Source of the DNA: an uncultured Blautia sp.
GTDB lineage: Bacteria > Bacillota > Clostridia > Lachnospirales > Lachnospiraceae
Direction of reading: 5' to 3'
DNA length: 5,788 bases
Assembly: GCA_945872375.1 (NCBI GenBank)
Contig: CAMBYR010000148.1
Span: 1-5,788 of the forward strand
Made by a program: the position numbers and the translations under genes. Positions 4,901-5,788 of this stretch are shown here, piece after piece. Numbering within the stretch: the first letter of the stretch is position 1; every line of letters starts with the position of its first letter. A model generated the notes under the pieces. That model did no database searches, had not been told where the DNA came from, and saw only the letters and a program-made list of their open reading frames with translations.

Positions 4901-5752
4901 ATGAAAAAAAGAATCGTTGCAGTTTTTCTTGCCGGAGTAATGGCATCTGCTTTGGCAGCGGGAACGGTGCAGGCAGAAGAACTTCAGGGTGAAGTTTATG
5001 TATTTATCGCAGCCAGCTTAAGTAATGCGATGGAAGAAATTCAGAAAAATTTCCAGAGTCAGTATCCGGATGTGGAAATTCTTTATAATGCAGACAGCTC
5101 CGGTACTCTTCAGACACAGATCGAAGAAGGCGCAAGATGCGATCTGTTTTTCTCGGCTGCTGCCAAACAGATGGATGCACTGGTGGAAGGCGGATTTGCA
5201 GAAGAGGAGTCGGTGGTAAATCTTCTGGAAAATAAAGTGGTTCTGATTAAGCCTGCCGGAGGAGAGACAGCCGTAACAGGCTTCGATAATATTACGGATG
5301 CGGCGAACCTTGCCCTTGCAGGAGAAAGCGTTCCGGTGGGACAGTATGCCCGTGAGATCTTCACCAATATGGGTATCATGGACCAGGTAGAACAGATGGA
5401 GATCAACGAAGGAAAGAATGTGACAGAGGTTCTGGCAGCAGTCAGCGAAGGCAGCAATGAAGTGGGAATCGTGTATGCGACAGATGCTGCTTCTGTGGCA
5501 GATCAGGTGGAGATCATCGCAGAAGCTCCCGCAGATGCACTGCAGACACCGGTTCTCTATCCGGTTGGTCTAATTACAGATGCAGAAGCTTCTGAAGAGG
5601 AAACAAAGGCAACAGAAGCCTTCCTGGCATATCTCCAGACAGATGAGGCTCTGGCGGTATTTGAAGACTATGGATTCAGCCCATATACAGACGAAGCTTT
5701 AAAGAAAGCAGAAGAAGAGTCGGCTGAAGAAGAGGAAGCAGCAGAAGAATAA
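4901..5752 (+). CDS. modA: Molybdate ABC transporter substrate-binding protein ModA
   Basis: Extracytoplasmic receptor that captures molybdate (or tungstate) and delivers it to the ModBC transporter for molybdenum-cofactor enzymes. Residues 1-25 are a signal peptide (MKKR, a hydrophobic core, then a VQA/EE cleavage site). Family marks follow: FIAASLSNAMEEI at 35-47, then NADSSGTLQTQIEEGARCDLFFSAAAKQMDALVEGG, VPVGQYAREIF, and INEGKNVTEVLAAVSEGSNEVGIVYATDAA with the tyrosine typical of the ligand site. The body matches the usual mature length. There is no lipobox cysteine in the signal region, and the only cysteine is C80. Residues 268-283 form a glutamate-rich tail (9 Glu in 16). The start is set by a strong ribosome site. 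It is divergent from mop and the HTH/PBP regulator; modB and modC presumably follow beyond the window. Confidence 0.95.
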   Translation: MKKRIVAVFLAGVMASALAAGTVQAEELQGEVYVFIAASLSNAMEEIQKNFQSQYPDVEILYNADSSGTLQTQIEEGARCDLFFSAAAKQMDALVEGGFAEEESVVNLLENKVVLIKPAGGETAVTGFDNITDAANLALAGESVPVGQYAREIFTNMGIMDQVEQMEINEGKNVTEVLAAVSEGSNEVGIVYATDAASVADQVEIIAEAPADALQTPVLYPVGLITDAEASEEETKATEAFLAYLQTDEALAVFEDYGFSPYTDEALKKAEEESAEEEEAAEE

Positions 5753-5788
5753 GAACTGTCGTGAAAATCTGTACATTTATGGATAGAA

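Noticed and set aside
5761..5788. Possible start of the next gene (GTG at 5761 or in-frame ATG at 5779), expected to be modB
   Set aside because: Only nine codons are visible, no ribosome site precedes either codon, and nothing in the residues is diagnostic. modB is expected from context, but its start cannot be placed here.

Overview
The window reads as a chromosomal segment of a low-to-moderate GC Firmicute. The best guess is a gut Lachnospiraceae relative (Blautia/Mediterraneibacter-like). This rests on the protein style, the strong AGGAGG-type ribosome sites and the housekeeping promoters with TTGACA/TATAAT-like hexamers. The genus is inferred from memory of such proteins and was not searched.

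Left part (1-2500): the 3' two-thirds of carB, the large subunit of carbamoyl-phosphate synthase, open at the left edge. Between the carB stop and its intrinsic terminator sits a 145-bp non-coding palindromic element (2295-2439). It has 12-bp perfect terminal inverted repeats, two strong internal hairpins and flanking 8-bp direct repeats, and it looks like a MITE-type insertion. Removing it restores a compact carB-stop-to-terminator spacing of about 23 nt.

Middle (2500-3590): uppP (bacA-type undecaprenyl-diphosphate phosphatase) as a single gene with its own extended -10 promoter and a roughly 98-nt leader. It ends at a long hairpin with T-runs on both strands, which also serves the convergent gene to its right.

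Right part (3630-5788): a molybdate locus. On the minus strand is a two-gene unit: a 70-aa Mop/molbindin, then a DNA-binding protein with an excisionase-type HTH fused to a periplasmic-binding-protein-like (molybdate-type) domain. The two genes overlap by 8 nt. Divergently, on the plus strand, is modA, the extracytoplasmic molybdate-binding protein. The remaining transporter genes (modB, modC) are expected beyond the right edge. The two divergent promoters share one 7-bp TTGACAA block as their -35 elements and are framed by an 8-bp inverted repeat. That layout suggests mutually exclusive, regulator-controlled transcription.

Functionally, the locus separates the parts that classical ModE joins in one protein (HTH plus molbindin domains). 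Here the molbindin is a free small protein and the HTH is joined instead to a solute-binding-type sensor. ModA lacks the lipobox cysteine usual in Gram-positive solute-binding proteins and ends in a glutamate-rich tail.
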